Position numbers and translations under genes: made by a program. From Betaproteobacteria bacterium SG8_41 (GTDB lineage Bacteria; Pseudomonadota; Gammaproteobacteria; Burkholderiales; SG8-41), in NCBI GenBank assembly GCA_001303585.1, contig LJTT01000036.1, positions 1 through 46,144 of the forward strand: a stretch of DNA of 46,144 nucleotides. The letters are read 5' to 3'. Positions 31,207 to 40,463 of this stretch are shown here, in pieces. Each line of letters begins with the position of its first letter. Positions within the stretch are counted from its first letter, which is position 1. The notes under the pieces are model-generated. The model made no database searches. It was not told the DNA's origin and was given only the letters and a program-made list of their open reading frames with translations.

Positions 31207-34122
31207 CTACTCAATGTCGCCTTCGGCGCGGCGCGCATGCAGCGTCTGGACACTCGCGCGGCGGCCAGGCGCCACCGGCTGCTGCACGATGCTAGCGACG
31301 ATACCCGCCGGCACGGGCGCGCTGAAGTAGTTGCCCTGCATCTCCTCACAGCCCAGTTCGCGCAGAAACTCCCACTGCTCCGCTGTCTCAACGCTTTCGG
31401 CGACGACCCGCAGGTTGAGGCTGTGCGCCATCGCCACGACACCCCGGGTTAGCGCCGCGGCATCCCGGTTACCCGGCAGGTCCAGTATCAGAGAGCGGTC
31501 GATCTTGACCGAATCCAGCGGCAGGCGGTTGAGAAACTTGAGCGAGGACAGGCCAGTGCCAAAATCGTCCACCACGAGGCGCACACCGAGCTCTTTCAAC
31601 TGGCCCAGCACTTTCTCCGCACGCTCGGGACTGCGCATCACCATGGCCTCTGTGAGCTCGAGCTCGAGGCGCGACGGGTCGACACTCGTAATATGCAGCG
31701 CCTCCCGCACCACCTGGATCAGGCTCTCCTGCGTGAACTGCCGGTGCGAGAGGTTCACCGCTACGCGCAGCACCGGCAAGCCCTGCTCGCGCCAGACGGC
31801 AAGTTGCCGGCATGCTTCGCGCAACACCCACTGCCCGATAGCCGTGACAAGCCCGGTATCCTCGGCAACGGGCATGAACTCCCCGGGATTGATCACGCCC
31901 TGCGTCGGATGATGCCAGCGCACGAGCGCCTCCACGCCGATCACCTGGCCGTCGCGAATACTGACCTTCGGCTGATACAGAAGCACGAGCTCGTCTCGCT
32001 CGATGGCCCGCCGCAGGTTCACCTCGATCGACAGCCGCTCCGTCACATGCACATTCATGTGGGGCGCGAAGAAGCGGAACGCATTCTTGCCCTGCTCCTT
32101 GGCGCGGTACATCGCCAGATCCGCACTGCCGAGCAGCGCCTGGGCATCCTTGCCATCGTCGGGGAAGGTGCTGATCCCGATGCTCGCCGACACCCGGGAT
32201 TCCTGGCCCTGCAGGAGGTAGGGCCGGGCCACGGTATCAAGCAACTTCTTGGCCACTTCGCTGACCTGGACAGGCTCGCCAAACTCCTCGATCAGCACTA
32301 CAAACTCGTCGCCACCCATGCGGGCGATCACGTCACCCTCGCGCAACGATGCCCGCAGCCGGCCCGCGATCTCCGCAAGCAGCGCGTCGCCCGCGTTGTG
32401 CCCCAGCGTGTCGTTGACCAGCTTGAAGCCATCCAGATCGATAAAAAGAATCGCGAGCGTGCGATCGAAGCGCTGCGCCTGCGCAAGCGCCTGTTGCAGG
32501 CGCCGATTGAACATGCCGCGATTGAACAGCCCTGTCAGCGGATCGTGACTCGCGAAGAACTGGAGGTTGGCCTCCGCCTGCTTGCGAGCGATGAACTGGC
32601 CGATCTGGCTGCCCACGGTATGCGAGATCTCGATGATACGCTCGTCGCGATCGCGCGCCCCGTGCCCGAAAAACTCCATCACGCCGTAGAACTCACCGCC
32701 GACCAGGATCGGGAACGCGAAGCCGTGCTGCAGCCCCGCCTCGAGCGCGAGATCGCGCCGCCGCAAGCTCCCGTCCTGGGCCACATCGCCCATCCAGTAG
32801 GGTGTGTTGCTTGTCCGCACCCGGCGATTGAGCCCGCCCGCCATCTCCGGGCCCTCGACGCGCACGGCGCTCACGATGCGAAATTCCTCCACCTTGCGGT
32901 CCGGGATGCACCAGGTCTCGCCGCAGCGCAGGACCTGATCCTTCTGGTCCATTACCCATCGTGCGCCGTATGCGAACTTAAGGCTCTGACAGATGGTCTG
33001 GATCACGCGCGGCATGGCCTCTTCCAGGCTGTGCGCATCCGCGAGCAGCAGCGTCACTGCGTTCTCCAGATCCTGGCGCTGTTCAGCCCGCTTGCGCTCG
33101 GTGACGTCAGCGACGATGGTCAGGTAGCCCTCCGTCTGCCCCGAGGCGTCGCGCACCGGCGCCGCCGAAATGCTCACGCTCACGGGCGTGCCGTCCTTGC
33201 GCATCCGCACAGCTTCCACATCGGCGAACGTGTCACCGCGCAGAATGGCCTCGCGTTGATGCGATATCTCGTCCTCCTGGCCCATGGGAAAGAGCGGCGG
33301 CGCCCTGCCGAGCAGCTCCTTTTCGGACCAGCCGAACATTCGCTCTGCTGAGGCGTTCCATTTCTCGACGCGTCCATCTGCACCGCACACGATGATCGCC
33401 AGCGGCGATGCGTCGATCAGCGCCTCGAACCGCTGCGTCGCATGGCGCATGATTTCCTCGAATCGCTGCTGATCGGCGATGCGCTCGGAGAGCTGCCGGT
33501 TGGCATCGGACGTCCTCGCCGCCAGCGCGGCGTTCTCGAACTTGACGCGCAGCGACTCGCGCATGATGTTCGAGATCACGGACCCCGTGCTCAACATGAC
33601 ACCGATGAACACCACCATCAGCACGCCCATGAAGAGGTGGAGGCTCGTGCCCTGTGCAAATACCATCGCGGTGATGGGTATCAGCGCGGGGAGCGCATAG
33701 GCAAGAAAAGCCTGGCGCACGGGAGACAGGACCACCATCGCAGCCGCCACCATACCGGCGATCATGAATATCAGCAGGAACTGATGAGGCACGGAGCCCG
33801 CGGGAAAAAGGCCCAAGCCGGCAAAACCCCAAAGCCCGCCGGCAAGCCCGGCGCCAATCACGAAGCGCCGTCCCCACCGGCGTGATTCGGCCGTCGGCGG
33901 CGCGATCCTGACAAAGTCCCGATAGAGCAGATAGCGCGCAGCGGTCGCCGCGGAAATCGCGCAGAACCAGCCGCCGAGCACGACGGCCGGGACCAGCCCC
34001 CAGAGCGCATAGACCAGCAGGCTCGCATTAAGCAGAGTGGCCGCGTACACCGGCCGCGAAAGCCGGTAGAGATGGCGCACCTCGTCTGCGTGAATTTGAT
34101 CGCCGTTCGCGTGCTCCGCCAT
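31207..34122 (-). CDS. Membrane PAS-GAF-GGDEF-EAL cyclic-di-GMP enzyme
   Basis: A 971-residue protein. The N-terminus has about five to six membrane helices (residues about 28-190). A PAS domain (about 235-345; SPLAIIVCGADGRVEKWNASAERMFGWSEKELLG) ends in TIVADVTERKRAE. A GAF domain follows (about 355-515), then GGDEF (about 525-690) with intact MGGDEF, then EAL (about 700-950) with EALVRW, ELTE, DDFGTG, KIDRSL and ESVET. Both output motifs look complete, so it may synthesise and degrade cyclic-di-GMP, with sensing through membrane, PAS and GAF parts. The signal is unknown. No strong ribosome site precedes ATG 34122. The gene ends just left of a 13-bp repeat element. Confidence 0.92.
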   Translation of the reverse strand: MAEHANGDQIHADEVRHLYRLSRPVYAATLLNASLLVYALWGLVPAVVLGGWFCAISAATAARYLLYRDFVRIAPPTAESRRWGRRFVIGAGLAGGLWGFAGLGLFPAGSVPHQFLLIFMIAGMVAAAMVVLSPVRQAFLAYALPALIPITAMVFAQGTSLHLFMGVLMVVFIGVMLSTGSVISNIMRESLRVKFENAALAARTSDANRQLSERIADQQRFEEIMRHATQRFEALIDASPLAIIVCGADGRVEKWNASAERMFGWSEKELLGRAPPLFPMGQEDEISHQREAILRGDTFADVEAVRMRKDGTPVSVSISAAPVRDASGQTEGYLTIVADVTERKRAEQRQDLENAVTLLLADAHSLEEAMPRVIQTICQSLKFAYGARWVMDQKDQVLRCGETWCIPDRKVEEFRIVSAVRVEGPEMAGGLNRRVRTSNTPYWMGDVAQDGSLRRRDLALEAGLQHGFAFPILVGGEFYGVMEFFGHGARDRDERIIEISHTVGSQIGQFIARKQAEANLQFFASHDPLTGLFNRGMFNRRLQQALAQAQRFDRTLAILFIDLDGFKLVNDTLGHNAGDALLAEIAGRLRASLREGDVIARMGGDEFVVLIEEFGEPVQVSEVAKKLLDTVARPYLLQGQESRVSASIGISTFPDDGKDAQALLGSADLAMYRAKEQGKNAFRFFAPHMNVHVTERLSIEVNLRRAIERDELVLLYQPKVSIRDGQVIGVEALVRWHHPTQGVINPGEFMPVAEDTGLVTAIGQWVLREACRQLAVWREQGLPVLRVAVNLSHRQFTQESLIQVVREALHITSVDPSRLELELTEAMVMRSPERAEKVLGQLKELGVRLVVDDFGTGLSSLKFLNRLPLDSVKIDRSLILDLPGNRDAAALTRGVVAMAHSLNLRVVAESVETAEQWEFLRELGCEEMQGNYFSAPVPAGIVASIVQQPVAPGRRASVQTLHARRAEGDIE

Positions 34123-34311
34123 CGAGTGCGGCCCCTAGGATTGATCCCGGCTGTGTTCGTTCTGCGGTCCCGGGCTGACCGGAGTCGAACAGAGATTCTT
34201 ACATGAAGGGGCCCGTGTGGACAGACTCAAAACGCATCATCACAAATGATCCGTCTCGTGTCCGTGAAAAAGGTGTAACTGTGTCACTTAACTATTTGTT
34301 TAGTCGAATCC

Positions 34312-35271
34312 TCAGCGCAAGAGCCCCACTGCCATGATCAAAGGCAAGCTGAGCCAGAAGAGAATGGTGCTCCAGCCGATCAACAAAGCCGCGGCCCGCG
34401 AGTCGAGCTTGAAGCGCTCGGCGAGGAGCAGCGCCGTCACCATCCCCGGCGTCGCGCCCTCGACCACCGCCGCGTACTGCGCCTCGACCATCGGCGTATA
34501 GAACGTTCTCGCAGCCAGCCACACGATCACCGGCATCGCCACTAACTTGACCCCGGCAGCCGAGAGGATCTCGAGTCGCGGCGTGAGATTGCGCCACGGG
34601 ATCGTCATGCCGAGCACGAACAGCGTCACCGGAATCGTGGCCTGACCGATAAACCCCGTGGCCGCCGTGAGCGGCGCATAAGTGAGCCCGAGTTGCTGCC
34701 AGCCGAGGCCCAGGATGAACGCCCAGATCGGCGGCATCGTCAACATGATCCTCCATACCGCGGGGCGGCCCGCGTCGCTGTGCGCCCCGAGCCGCGTGCA
34801 TATCCAGACTCCGATGCTCCATACCAGCGGCATCGTCATCAAAATATCGTTGTATACCGCGTAGCGTATGGCCTCCGCGTCAAAAAAGAACACGAGCACC
34901 GGCACACCGATGTTGAAGGTATTGCCGAACATGCCGCCCACGACCAGGATGGCCCGGGTCTGATCGGTCAGCCCGCGTCCGATAAATGTCCGGTAGAGCA
35001 GGAGATAAAGAATCACGCCTGAGATCAGGGATCCGATGCCTACCAGCAGCGGCACAGACAGCAACTCAGCCGAGATTCTCGTGGTCGAGGCGACAGAAAA
35101 CAGAATGCACGGCAGGAACAGATACATCACCATGCGGTTAAGCAGGGCGCAGGCGCCTTCGACCGGCGTGTCGGGAAAGAAGCGCGGCCATAGCCCGCCC
35201 ACCCCCACCAGCAGGGTAAGGGGCAGCATCACCTCGACCATGAGGTCGAGCAATTGCGAGAAATAGGTCAT
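34312..35271 (-). CDS. AEC (auxin efflux carrier-like) family transporter
   Basis: A 319-residue integral membrane protein with about ten helices in two inverted halves, typical of the AEC family (PF03547), secondary carriers often for malonate or other organic acids. Landmarks are LLNRMVMYLFLPCILFSVASTT, VGGMFGNTFNIGVPVLVFFF and TIPVTLFVLGMTI, the GN/P-rich break in each half. It lies 21 bp after the 2-hydroxyacid dehydrogenase gene and is last in the minus-strand run beginning with the DctP gene at 38755, so export or uptake of the related hydroxyacid is plausible. Confidence 0.88.
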   Translation of the reverse strand: MTYFSQLLDLMVEVMLPLTLLVGVGGLWPRFFPDTPVEGACALLNRMVMYLFLPCILFSVASTTRISAELLSVPLLVGIGSLISGVILYLLLYRTFIGRGLTDQTRAILVVGGMFGNTFNIGVPVLVFFFDAEAIRYAVYNDILMTMPLVWSIGVWICTRLGAHSDAGRPAVWRIMLTMPPIWAFILGLGWQQLGLTYAPLTAATGFIGQATIPVTLFVLGMTIPWRNLTPRLEILSAAGVKLVAMPVIVWLAARTFYTPMVEAQYAAVVEGATPGMVTALLLAERFKLDSRAAALLIGWSTILFWLSLPLIMAVGLLR

Positions 35272-35292
35272 GCGGGCGGACGCGCGCCGCGG

Positions 35293-36270
35293 CTAGCGGC
35301 GCCGCGCGTCCGGGTTGAGCAGGTTGGGCGGCGTGGCCCCGGTAAGCGCTGCAACGAGGTTCTTCGCCGCGGTCATCGCCATCGCGCGCCGCGTCGCCTC
35401 GGTCGAGCTGCCGACGTGGGGGGACAGCACGACGTTGTCGAGCTCGAGAAATTTCGGGTTGAGCCTGGGTTCATTCTCGAATACATCCAGCCCAGCGGCC
35501 CGGATGACGCCGCCCTTCAGCGCCGCGATGAGCGCAGCGTCATCGACGACGCCCCCGCGGGTCGAGTTGATGAGAATCGCGCTCGGCTTCATCTGTTTCA
35601 GTTCCGCCGCGCCGATCATGTGGTGCGTCTCGGGTGAGTACGGCATTTGCAGGACGACGAAATCCGCCCGACGCAGCAGCTCCTCCTTCGATACAAAGGC
35701 CGCGTTCAGGCGGCGCTCGATGTCCGGGGCCACGCGGTTGCGATTGTGATAGATCACCTTCATGTCGAATCCGCCCGCGCGCTTCGCGATTGCCTGGCCG
35801 ATGCGGCCCATGCCAAAGATGCCGAGCGTCGCATGATGCACGTCCACGCCAAGCCACTGCTTCAGACACCAGCCCGTCCATTCGCCGTTGCGCACGCGAC
35901 GCTCGAGCTCCGTCAGCCGCCGCGCCGCGCCCAGCATGAGCGTCCACGCGAGATCGGCGGTCGAGTCATCGAGCACGCCCGGCGTGTTGGTCACCATGAT
36001 TCCGCGCGCGGTGCATGCCGCAAGGTCGACGTTGTTGTAGCCGACCGCGATGTTGGCCACCACCTTCAGATGCGGCGATCCCGCGAGCAGTGTCGCGTCC
36101 ACACGGTCGGGAAGGCAGCACATCACGCCATCCTTATCGGCAAGCCGGCGCGCAAGCTCGCCCGGTTCGAGCGGCACATCCTCCTGGTTGGACTCAAATT
36201 GGCAATGCGCCCCGAGGTATTCGAGCGTCTCATCGAAAACTTCCCGGGTAACGAGGACTTTAGGTTTCAT
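35293..36270 (-). CDS. D-2-hydroxyacid dehydrogenase (glyoxylate/hydroxypyruvate reductase-like)
   Basis: A 325-residue NAD(P)-dependent D-isomer-specific 2-hydroxyacid dehydrogenase: substrate loop ANIAVGYNNVDLAAC (Asn-rich), cofactor motif LGIFGMGRIGQAIAKRA, STRGGVVDDAAL (with catalytic Arg position upstream), GLDVFENEP (Glu) and LSPHVGSST (His). It should reduce glyoxylate, hydroxypyruvate or a related 2-oxo acid. Its ATG overlaps the MFS stop codon by 4 bp (ATGA), indicating coupling. With the AEC carrier, MFS carrier and DctP it forms a hydroxyacid transport-and-metabolism operon. Confidence 0.9.
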   Translation of the reverse strand: MKPKVLVTREVFDETLEYLGAHCQFESNQEDVPLEPGELARRLADKDGVMCCLPDRVDATLLAGSPHLKVVANIAVGYNNVDLAACTARGIMVTNTPGVLDDSTADLAWTLMLGAARRLTELERRVRNGEWTGWCLKQWLGVDVHHATLGIFGMGRIGQAIAKRAGGFDMKVIYHNRNRVAPDIERRLNAAFVSKEELLRRADFVVLQMPYSPETHHMIGAAELKQMKPSAILINSTRGGVVDDAALIAALKGGVIRAAGLDVFENEPRLNPKFLELDNVVLSPHVGSSTEATRRAMAMTAAKNLVAALTGATPPNLLNPDARRR

Positions 36271-37583
36271 GCAGCTTCCCGTGAGTGGTCAGAAATCCAG
36301 ATATTACGGCAGTGCGTCTCGGGCATGCACCAGGCCCCGGCGAGGCCGATCAGCGCGAAGCCCGTTAGCAGCGCCATGCCCGGCACGAAATGCGCCGCCG
36401 CGAGCGGTGCATCGCCCGCGCTCCAGTCGATGAGCCAGCCCACCGCGGGTTGCAGCAGGCCCACCGCCAGAAAACCGCCGGTGTTCACGAGACTGATGGC
36501 CATCCCGGAGTAGTGCGGGGGATTCAACTCCTTGGCGCAGGCCCAGGCCAGTGTGAAGCCGCTCAGGCACACGCCCATCATGATGCTGATCGCATAGCTT
36601 GCGCCGGGTATCGCGGCGGCGCCAGCCAGCCAGGCAACCCAGGACGCAAAGTAGAGCAACCCGGAGCCCAGCATCAACGGCCGGCGGTGACCCAGGCGGT
36701 CCGATACCGCGCCGACGCCTGCCTGGGTCACAGCAAGCGATATCACCATCAAGCTGGTGTGCTGCGTGGCCTCCACCGCCGACAGGCCGTGCGCATGCGT
36801 GAGATAGGGAACGGCCCACAACCCCACGAACGCCATGTAGCTGCCCGACATCCCGAAGCACACCCAGAATCCCGGCCACGTCGCCCGGTTGCGCGCCACG
36901 CGCGCCAGCCCGTGATACCAACGCTCGAGGCTCGCCTCGGACGGCGTCTGCGTCACCGTAACGCCGTTTCCTGAGGGCTCGTCCCTGACAACGATCCAGA
37001 TGGCGGCAGCCAGGGCAAGCGACACGCAGCCGAGCCCGGTGAAGACGCTACGCCAGGGCAGGTGCGTCACGAACCACGCCAGCGGCGTTGCCGCGGCCAG
37101 CGCTCCCGTGAGGCCAATGAACCCCCCCAGCCCGGTCGCCGTCGCGAACCGACGCTCGTGAAACCAGTTCGCGTTGAGCTTCAGCATCGACACGAATGCG
37201 ACCGACACGCCCAAGCCCACCAGCGTGCGGCCCAGGAGCGCAATCGAGATACTGTCTGCCGCACCGAACAGGAGCGAGCCGGCGCCGGAGACAACGCACC
37301 CCGCCGTCAGCACGCGCCGCGGACCAAGCGTGTCGCTCAAAACGCCCGTCGGCAGCTGCATGAACGTATAGATAAGGTAATACGTGGCGGCGAGCGTCCC
37401 GAGCATCGTGGCACCGATCCCGAAGGACGCCTGCAGCTCGCCCGCAATCGCTGCGGGCGAGACGCGATGAAAGAACGACAGCCAGAAAGCCGAGGACGCG
37501 AGCCCGAACACCGCCCAGCGTAAGCGTCTCACATCAAGGGACTCGCGGCCGGCCGCATTGCCGACGTCGGATGCGAGCCTCAT
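36267..37583 (-). CDS. MFS transporter
   Basis: A 438-residue major facilitator protein with 12 predicted helices. The loop 2-3 signature is degenerate but recognisable (GVLSDTLGPRRVLTAGCV) and the equivalent in the second half is SDRLGHRRPLMLGSGLLY. A hydrophilic loop between helices 6 and 7 (about residues 195-230) separates the halves. The substrate is probably an organic acid, judging from the co-transcribed dehydrogenase. ATG 37583 is chosen because the frame upstream lies inside the DctP gene; the ribosome site is weak. It follows the DctP gene by 32 bp. Confidence 0.87.
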   Translation of the reverse strand: MRLASDVGNAAGRESLDVRRLRWAVFGLASSAFWLSFFHRVSPAAIAGELQASFGIGATMLGTLAATYYLIYTFMQLPTGVLSDTLGPRRVLTAGCVVSGAGSLLFGAADSISIALLGRTLVGLGVSVAFVSMLKLNANWFHERRFATATGLGGFIGLTGALAAATPLAWFVTHLPWRSVFTGLGCVSLALAAAIWIVVRDEPSGNGVTVTQTPSEASLERWYHGLARVARNRATWPGFWVCFGMSGSYMAFVGLWAVPYLTHAHGLSAVEATQHTSLMVISLAVTQAGVGAVSDRLGHRRPLMLGSGLLYFASWVAWLAGAAAIPGASYAISIMMGVCLSGFTLAWACAKELNPPHYSGMAISLVNTGGFLAVGLLQPAVGWLIDWSAGDAPLAAAHFVPGMALLTGFALIGLAGAWCMPETHCRNIWISDHSREAA

Positions 37584-37615
37584 CGGGCAGTTGCCAGATC
37601 GAAACTCAAGGCGCC

Positions 37616-38755
37616 CTACCGCCCACCGCCGGATGACGCGCCCGCTTTCGCGAACCAGTGATCGTAGGCCATGCGCGAATCGACCGTGGCATCCTGCAGC
37701 CAACCGACAGTGCGCCGCGCCCAGGCGAGCTGCGACTTGACCACTTTATCGCCAATCGGGTTGTCGCGCGACATCCGCTCGACCAAGGCACTCCAGGCAC
37801 GCAGCTGCGCCTGCAGCACGCCCGGCGGTGTCCGGTGGAACGTCACGCTCTTCTCTTTTTGCAGCCAGGCATAGTCTTCCGAGTAGCGATGCAGGGCCTT
37901 CCACGACAAGTCTGCGCTCGCGGCGTCAGCCGCATGGCTCACTATTGCCCTGAGGTCGTCCGGCAGCGCATCGTATCGCTTGCGATTGACCAGTATTTCG
38001 AACACTTCCGCCGGCTGGTGGTAGCTCTGCAGCATGCAAACCTTTGCCGCATCCGGAAGGCCGAGCCAGCGATCGGAGGTCGGGTTGTTGAACTCTGCCG
38101 CGTCGATACGGCCCTGCGCCAGCGCCGGCGCGATTTCCTGCGGGGAAAGCGCCTCCGTAGTTGCGCCCATCTCCCTGAAAAGATCGACCGCAAGCCCCGT
38201 CGTGCTGTAGTGGAGGTTCTTAAGTTGCGCGGCCGAGTCGATGCGATTCTTGAACCAGCCGAGCGGCTGCGTCGGCATCGGCCCGTAAAGAAAGCCCGTC
38301 ACGTTGAGGTTCATGACGCGGTGCAGGAGCTCTTCATAGAGCGCCCGGCCGCCGCCGTAAGCCATCCAGGCGAGGAAATTGTTGGCGTCCATGCCGAGCG
38401 CAGGTCCGCTACCGAACAATGAGAAGGCCGGGTTCTTGCTGTGCCAGTAGGCAGGCACGGCGTGGCTCCCATCGAGCACGCCTTTATTCACCGCGGCGAG
38501 CAGATCGAATGGCTTGACGACGGCATCAGCCGGCAGCACTTCGATGCGAAGGCGGCCGCCGGACATTTCCCTGACTTTCCTCGCGTAGTCGAGCGCGTAC
38601 TCGTGGAAGATGTCCCGGGCCGACCAGGCGCCCTGCCAGCGCCACGTTATGGCGCTCTCGGCCACGGCGATCATCGGAAAACCGGCGAGCGCCCCCGCTG
38701 CCGCCGTCGCTCCGAGCAGGCGGCGGCGCGACCAACGTGCGTCGTGCTGGTTCAA
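37616..38755 (-). CDS. TRAP transporter substrate-binding protein (DctP-type), Tat-exported
   Basis: A 379-residue periplasmic binding protein of the TRAP family. Near residues 9-13 SRRRLLG starts a twin-arginine-like signal ending AVAES. Family features: ITWRWQGAWSARDIFHEYALDYARKV, the GPMPTQPLGWFKN stretch and EFNNPTSDRWLGLPD, as in TakP/mannitol-chloroaromatic-type binders that hold oxo acids. The start is TTG 38755 with GAGGAA 9 nt upstream. It has no DctQ or DctM of its own and may share those at 40464-42394. It is a clear paralog of the protein at 42466 and heads the operon with MFS, dehydrogenase and AEC genes. Confidence 0.88.
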   Translation of the reverse strand: MNQHDARWSRRRLLGATAAAGALAGFPMIAVAESAITWRWQGAWSARDIFHEYALDYARKVREMSGGRLRIEVLPADAVVKPFDLLAAVNKGVLDGSHAVPAYWHSKNPAFSLFGSGPALGMDANNFLAWMAYGGGRALYEELLHRVMNLNVTGFLYGPMPTQPLGWFKNRIDSAAQLKNLHYSTTGLAVDLFREMGATTEALSPQEIAPALAQGRIDAAEFNNPTSDRWLGLPDAAKVCMLQSYHQPAEVFEILVNRKRYDALPDDLRAIVSHAADAASADLSWKALHRYSEDYAWLQKEKSVTFHRTPPGVLQAQLRAWSALVERMSRDNPIGDKVVKSQLAWARRTVGWLQDATVDSRMAYDHWFAKAGASSGGGR

Positions 38756-38925
38756 GATTCGGCGTTCCTCTTGTTTGCGACGGCCTAGCGCACCTAAATG
38801 CCGTTTTGCGATGCGACGGGGCCTCTCGAAAAAACTTCAGGACTACAGGAATGGATCAAGACGGCGGGTTGGGTCGCGGCGGGATTGCACGCAGCGGTGC
38901 CCGCTGACGCGCGCTGCGAACGCGA

Positions 38926-39090
38926 TCAGTCTTCTTTCACGATGGAGTCCCAAAGGTCCCAGGCCATCATGCCAAGGCCGGCCAAGGTCACGATGGTGAG
39001 TGGAATGTCTTGGAGCTTGATCACGGCCACAGCGGTAAATGCCACCAGCAAGACCGAGGCAATGATACCGCACACAATCTTGACTACCAT
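38926..39090 (-). CDS. Small membrane protein of 54 residues
   Basis: A 54-codon frame from ATG 39090 with GGGGA 8 nt upstream. The protein reads as two hydrophobic helices (VVKIVCGIIASVLLVAFTAV and PLTIVTLAGLGMMAWDL) joined by a short IKLQD turn and ends in an acidic VKED tail. Amino-acid use and codon bias look real, and it sits 22 bp after the amidase gene on the same strand, so it is probably the last gene of the TRAP/amidase operon. Function unknown; it could be an accessory to the transporter. Confidence 0.65.
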   Translation of the reverse strand: MVVKIVCGIIASVLLVAFTAVAVIKLQDIPLTIVTLAGLGMMAWDLWDSIVKED

Positions 39091-39112
39091 TATCGTATCC
39101 CCTACTGGTCTT

Positions 39113-40456
39113 TCAGGATCGGTCTGATCCGACGCCGTTCACGAGCCAACGCGCCGTACGGAGCAATCTGGCATCGCCGTAGCGCGGCCCCACAAGCTGC
39201 ATGCCCAGAGGAAGCCCGCCTGCCCCGCGCATCAGCGGAAGGTTCAATGCCGGCATGCCGCAATACGTCCAGATCGTGCAGAATGCGGGATCGCCGGTCG
39301 AACCAAGTCCGGGTGGTGCAGTCCCGGCGGCGCTCGGTGTCAGCAATGCATCGTACTGATCGAACAGCTCTCGCAATCCTTCCGTTACTTGCGGAATACG
39401 CCCAAGCGCTGCCTGGTATTCCAAAGCGCTGTAGCCGCGTCCGCGCTCGAGCTGGGCGCGCAACGACTCGCTCAACCGGTCGCGGCCTTTCTCATACTCC
39501 GCCGCGAGATTGGCGGCCATCTCCGCCTCCATGATCGTGCGATGCCACTCCAGCGCGCGAAGAGCAGACTCCGGCAGCACGACTTCCTCGACGCGGTCGC
39601 CAAGATGTTCCGCGACCTCCGCGAACGCTTCACGAGTCTCCTCTGTCGCGCTCTCCCACAGCGGGGTCTTCACGAATCCGATCGTCGGCGGCAGCGGCGG
39701 TTCCTCGGCCGTCACGGCGACGAACGGGATGCGCGCGCGCGGCCGCGTGTCGGGATCCCGTTCGTCGCAGCCGACGAGCTGTTCTGACGCCAGGGCGATA
39801 TCCTCAATCGTGCGCGCGAACACACCGATGTGATCGAGCGTGCGCGAGAGCTTCAATACGCCGTTGCGCGGAACGAGGCCATGCGTCGGCTTGAATCCAA
39901 ACACGCCGCAATAGGCGGCCGGGCGGATCACGGACCCATTGGTCTGGCTTCCGAGCGCAAGAGGAACCATGCCAACCGCAACCGCCGCCGCCGAACCGCT
40001 CGACGAGCCGCCCGGGGTATGGCCGGGATTGCAGGGATTGCGCGTCTTGCCCGGGGCAAAGGTCGCCAGCTCGGTTGTGACCGTTTTCCCCATGATCACC
40101 GCGCCGGCCGCGCGCAGCATGGCGACCACCGCGGCGTCGCGGTCTGGCGTGCGGCCTGCGTGCAGGACGGTGCCGTCCTCGGTAGGCATGTCCTCCGTGT
40201 CGATGATGTCCTTGATCCCGACGGGCACGCCGTGCAACGCTCCCAGCGCCCGTCCTTCGCGTCGCTGCGCGTCGAGCGCGCGCGCCTGCTTCAGGGCATG
40301 CTCGGGATCGAGAAAGGTCCACGCCTGTACGGCCTCTTCGACATCCCGTATCCGCGACAGGCACGCCTCGACCAGCTCTTCGGAGCTGATAGCGCCGTCC
40401 CGAATCGCGCGGGCGGCGTCGGTCGCAGACAGCCAGCTCAGATGTGAAACGTCCAT
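39113..40456 (-). CDS. Amidase signature family hydrolase
   Basis: A 447-residue amidase (PF01425) with the Ser-cisSer-Lys triad visible: Lys in PVGIKDIID, the cis-Ser in TPGGSSSGSAAAVA and the nucleophile Ser in GSQTNGSVIRPA. It hydrolyses a carboxylic amide, cutting it to acid plus ammonia; GatA-like function is unlikely without GatB/C. The ribosome site AGGTAGGGA lies in the 7-bp gap after dctM, so the gene is co-transcribed with the TRAP permease. That suggests the transported solute is an amide or that the amidase product is an organic acid. Confidence 0.9.
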   Translation of the reverse strand: MDVSHLSWLSATDAARAIRDGAISSEELVEACLSRIRDVEEAVQAWTFLDPEHALKQARALDAQRREGRALGALHGVPVGIKDIIDTEDMPTEDGTVLHAGRTPDRDAAVVAMLRAAGAVIMGKTVTTELATFAPGKTRNPCNPGHTPGGSSSGSAAAVAVGMVPLALGSQTNGSVIRPAAYCGVFGFKPTHGLVPRNGVLKLSRTLDHIGVFARTIEDIALASEQLVGCDERDPDTRPRARIPFVAVTAEEPPLPPTIGFVKTPLWESATEETREAFAEVAEHLGDRVEEVVLPESALRALEWHRTIMEAEMAANLAAEYEKGRDRLSESLRAQLERGRGYSALEYQAALGRIPQVTEGLRELFDQYDALLTPSAAGTAPPGLGSTGDPAFCTIWTYCGMPALNLPLMRGAGGLPLGMQLVGPRYGDARLLRTARWLVNGVGSDRS

Positions 40457-40463
40457 GCCGTCC

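Noticed and set aside
31693..33351. A 552-codon plus-strand open frame
   Set aside because: Antisense to the GGDEF/EAL gene, whose motifs are intact on minus.
34150..34210. tRNA-like 3' half on minus (TTCGACTCC)
   Set aside because: No matching acceptor, D or anticodon arms could be drawn around it.
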